Shown in pieces: positions 61,974 through 64,000 of a DNA stretch of 64,000 bases (positions within the stretch are counted from its first letter, which is position 1; each line of letters begins with the position of its first letter). The notes under the pieces are model-generated. The model was not told where the DNA came from, did no database searches, and saw only the letters and a program-made list of their open reading frames with translations. This DNA is from Gracilaria gracilis (lineage: Eukaryota > Rhodophyta > Florideophyceae > Gracilariales > Gracilariaceae), in the NCBI GenBank assembly GCA_030374805.1, contig JARGSG010000189.1, positions 1,922,001 through 1,986,000 on the forward strand. Reading direction: 5' to 3'. A program made the position numbers and the translations under genes.

Positions 61974-63281
61974 TCATCTTTCTCCACACTTATTGATAGC
62001 ATAGTAAAGTAGCCAATCTCTCTGACGCTTTTCTGCAATTGTTTCGGCGGTCACATCTTCTTCTATTTGTGAAAATTCCTCGATGTCATCCCCTTGGTCG
62101 ATACACAAATTGTGCAGTATAACACAGGAGCTAACGAACCTGACAATTTCGTCTTCGTGGTGGAAACGCAAACCGTTCTTGAGTAATGAAAAGCGGTTTT
62201 TCAGTACACCAAAACTGCATTCTATTGGCCTGCGAGTGTTTGAGGCCAACGGGCGCCACAGTCTTAAAACAGAGTTGCTCCGCTTCTCCTGTTCAGAACA
62301 ACTCTTCATTAGACTAAGGGCTAACTCGAACGCACAATCTCCCATAATATAAGGACGAATACAAAAATCCCCGACTGTTAGATCAGGTATTTTTTCACCA
62401 AGATAGGTACCATTGCCAATGTTCTTCTTCAAAGCCGAGGCGTTGTAAATCGTACTGTCTCCGTTCACGCCAGGTCTGCCTACATCCACAATAGTAAACT
62501 TCCTGTCTGCCGTGGCAGCAGCAAACACGACTATGCTTGGGTATCCCTTGTAGCAGCGGTATTCGAAGAACTGTTCGTTAGGGCAAGAAAGCCACCTCAC
62601 ATGGGTACCATCGACGGCACCGACGCAATATGGAAGTCCTGCAATGTTTTCAAATCCTTTCATCGCGCTTGCAACTTCACTCGCTGTCGTTGGAAAGGTA
62701 ATATAATCTTGAAACGAACTTGAAATTGCTTTAGACACATCCACCACACTTTCACGCGCTGTGCTTGCACCAATACCGAGTTGTGTCCCTACAGCCTGCA
62801 GTGTTGGACCGGCTGAATACATTAGAAATGCCGCTACTTTGATTGCGACCGGTGTTGATCGCCGAAAGTTCGTGTCCATGCCGAGCAGCAACGGTGTTAG
62901 TACTTCTACTAGGTGCTGAAATAGAGTAAACGGTATGCGAAAAATGGCTCTCCACGTATTCGACTGTGCAAACATTGGGTGACGAGCATAGTTTTTGAAC
63001 CAAGAGGAAGAGTTACGAAAAAGTTTCCAAAGTGTGCGTCGTTTTCCACGCAAGTCATTGAAGGTTGCGGCGTTACCTATACTGAGAACTTTTGTAGTTA
63101 AGTCTATAGACTCTCGTAGAAAGAACTCAATTCGTTTGGTGTACTGTTGGCGTTTGTACATCAACACCTGAACCGCTGCGCGGCTGACTCGTTTGGTACG
63201 TTGTGTACAACATGAAAGTGAAGTCATCTTCAAACGCCTGGGGTACAAGTGGTACCGAATAGTTACGAGTCTGTTGATCAA
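61974..63281 (-). CDS. Harbinger element 2 DDE transposase, HARBI1-like
   Basis: 435 codons, open, with all three catalytic positions of the DDE_Tnp_4 domain: CVGAVDGTHVRW (Asp), IVDVGRPGVNGDSTIYNAS (Asp of GDS), RRPIECSFGVLKNRF (Glu). The C-terminus has SSCVILHNLCID as in HARBI1. The N-terminal part (about 1-110) is basic. A helix-turn-helix-like QAVGTQLGIGASTARESVVD lies at about 160-180 and likely binds DNA. The length is normal for autonomous PIF/Harbinger transposases. It is only distantly like the transposase of element 1, so the two elements belong to different branches. Confidence 0.92.
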   Translation of the reverse strand: MINRLVTIRYHLYPRRLKMTSLSCCTQRTKRVSRAAVQVLMYKRQQYTKRIEFFLRESIDLTTKVLSIGNAATFNDLRGKRRTLWKLFRNSSSWFKNYARHPMFAQSNTWRAIFRIPFTLFQHLVEVLTPLLLGMDTNFRRSTPVAIKVAAFLMYSAGPTLQAVGTQLGIGASTARESVVDVSKAISSSFQDYITFPTTASEVASAMKGFENIAGLPYCVGAVDGTHVRWLSCPNEQFFEYRCYKGYPSIVVFAAATADRKFTIVDVGRPGVNGDSTIYNASALKKNIGNGTYLGEKIPDLTVGDFCIRPYIMGDCAFELALSLMKSCSEQEKRSNSVLRLWRPLASNTRRPIECSFGVLKNRFSLLKNGLRFHHEDEIVRFVSSCVILHNLCIDQGDDIEEFSQIEEDVTAETIAEKRQRDWLLYYAINKCGER

Positions 63282-63457
63282 TGTTTAGGCTTGATGCGGC
63301 GATCGCTGATGAGCAAAACGAATCAATCTTGGGCGGGACTACGTATGTGCGCAGTCAGCCAAGCTGCTCATCATACTGAAGAGTGCTCTGCTCGGGGGGG
63401 CGCGTAGAAGTGCAACACTGACGACACGGCCACGAAAACAGAATTGTCCCAGGCTTG

Positions 63458-63480
63458 GGGTCGCTCTTTGAGCGACCCCA
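63458..63480. repeat. Perfect hairpin near right end of Harbinger element 2
   Basis: GGGGTCGCTC, loop TTT, GAGCGACCCC. Subterminal position, between two copies of GAATTGTCCCAG (63,441 and 63,579). Confidence 0.75.
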
Positions 63481-63606
63481 GGACCTTGCCCAAAGCACCG
63501 GTGGTTTGGACAAGATCCCCGTGTCTAGCGTGCAAACAAAATTGCCAAAAAGCTGGGGTTCTGGACAACATGCGCGATGAATTGTCCCAGTATAGAAAGG
63601 CCCTTA

Positions 63607-64000
63607 CCTGACCATCTCCTTGATGGGAACATTACATCTCTGGACCGTGTTCTCTAGATCCTTGTTCGAGCCACCTGTATTTGTTTTGCCTTTGCTTCGC
63701 ATTTGCGTGTGGGCAATCAAAACCAGCCATTACAAGTACAAGTATCTCGTATTATATCACAAAGTCCCCAAATCGTTTCATTGGAGCCATCTCGCCATCC
63801 AACATTTTGTTTACCCGTTGAAGACGAACATGAAACTACCAAGGGTGGTTATATACAGATTATAGGGGAGCCAAGCCATTTTCTTCAAAACCTGCATTTT
63901 CATAAAGATTCAAAAACTTTCTGTAGACGATGTAAACCTAAACCAACTCTTCATCCATCAACAAGGCTTTCAACAAAAAATCGCTTTAGCAAGCTTTGCT
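63607..64000. other. No gene seen
   Basis: The right flank of Harbinger element 2. One reading of 81 codons (63,620-63,865) has no motif. Confidence 0.5.

Larger units (their letters stand above)
60787..63603. mobile_element. PIF/Harbinger element 2, 2.8 kb, apparently complete
   Basis: The TIR is GGGCCTTTCTACAC at 60,787, and the right end read inward is GGGCCTTTCTATAC (one mismatch). Both sides are flanked by TTA (60,784-60,786 and 63,604-63,606), the hallmark target duplication. ATTGTCC/GGACAAT motifs cluster near both ends (left about 60,808-60,860; right 63,443-63,590), likely transposase-binding sites. It contains a Myb/SANT-like ORF and a DDE transposase ORF in convergent orientation, both open. 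It could still be mobile. Confidence 0.92.

Noticed and set aside
1..64000. tRNA or rRNA genes
   Set aside because: I looked for cloverleaf and conserved rRNA words while reading and found none that I could support by eye. A dedicated scan was not possible.

Overview
This is nuclear DNA of a eukaryote, dominated by transposable elements and holding only three host-like genes. Two of those genes have short (77-112 nt) GT-AG introns. The mix of features suggests an alga: chromodomain-type Ty3/gypsy, Ty1/copia, two kinds of PIF/Harbinger, pogo and a Plavaka/CACTA-like element, a SatP/Gpr1-type acetate transporter, and minimal glutamate-receptor-like channels. A red alga is my best guess, but nothing in the window proves it.

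Layout. 486-24,884 is an old tail-to-tail pair of decayed Ty3/gypsy copies. Copy 1 (+) runs 486-3885 and resumes at 11,364. Copy 2 (-) runs 24,884-17,079. Together they form a giant inverted repeat with a 1.2 kb spacer near 15.1 kb. Copy 1 is split by a 7.5 kb inverted-repeat-ended insertion (3886-11,363). That insertion holds remnants of a Plavaka/CACTA-like transposase and a cluster of about ten 75-bp palindromes. Both copies carry, downstream of pol and antisense to it, the same unrecognised ORF.

24,970-27,140 is a diverged LTR-like repeat, itself interrupted. 27,779-39,173 is a pogo/Tigger transposase gene on the minus strand, cut in two by a young 9.8 kb Ty3/gypsy element at 28,661-38,435. 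That element has 508-bp LTRs with four differences, the 5-bp TSD TTGTA, and recognisable PBS, gag, protease, RT/RNase H/integrase and chromodomain. 39,439-44,340 is a PIF/Harbinger element with TIR GGGCATCTCCACCC, whose transposase gene is broken by an 0.8 kb insertion related to the repeat near 25 kb.

46,312-47,058 (-) is a SatP/GPR1/FUN34-type acetate transporter. 49,446-51,247 and 57,625-59,528 (+) are tandem paralogues of an ionotropic glutamate receptor-like channel. Each has five exons, and three of the exon lengths are identical in the pair. A nearly pristine Ty1/copia element (51,253-56,886, TSD ATAAT) sits between them, its target site starting on the base after the first gene's stop codon. 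60,787-63,603 is a compact Harbinger element that looks complete, with a 15-bp TIR, TSD TTA and two convergent ORFs one base apart.

The receptor-like pair is the most interesting host content. The palindrome cluster and the duplicated antisense ORF are the most interesting unexplained structures.
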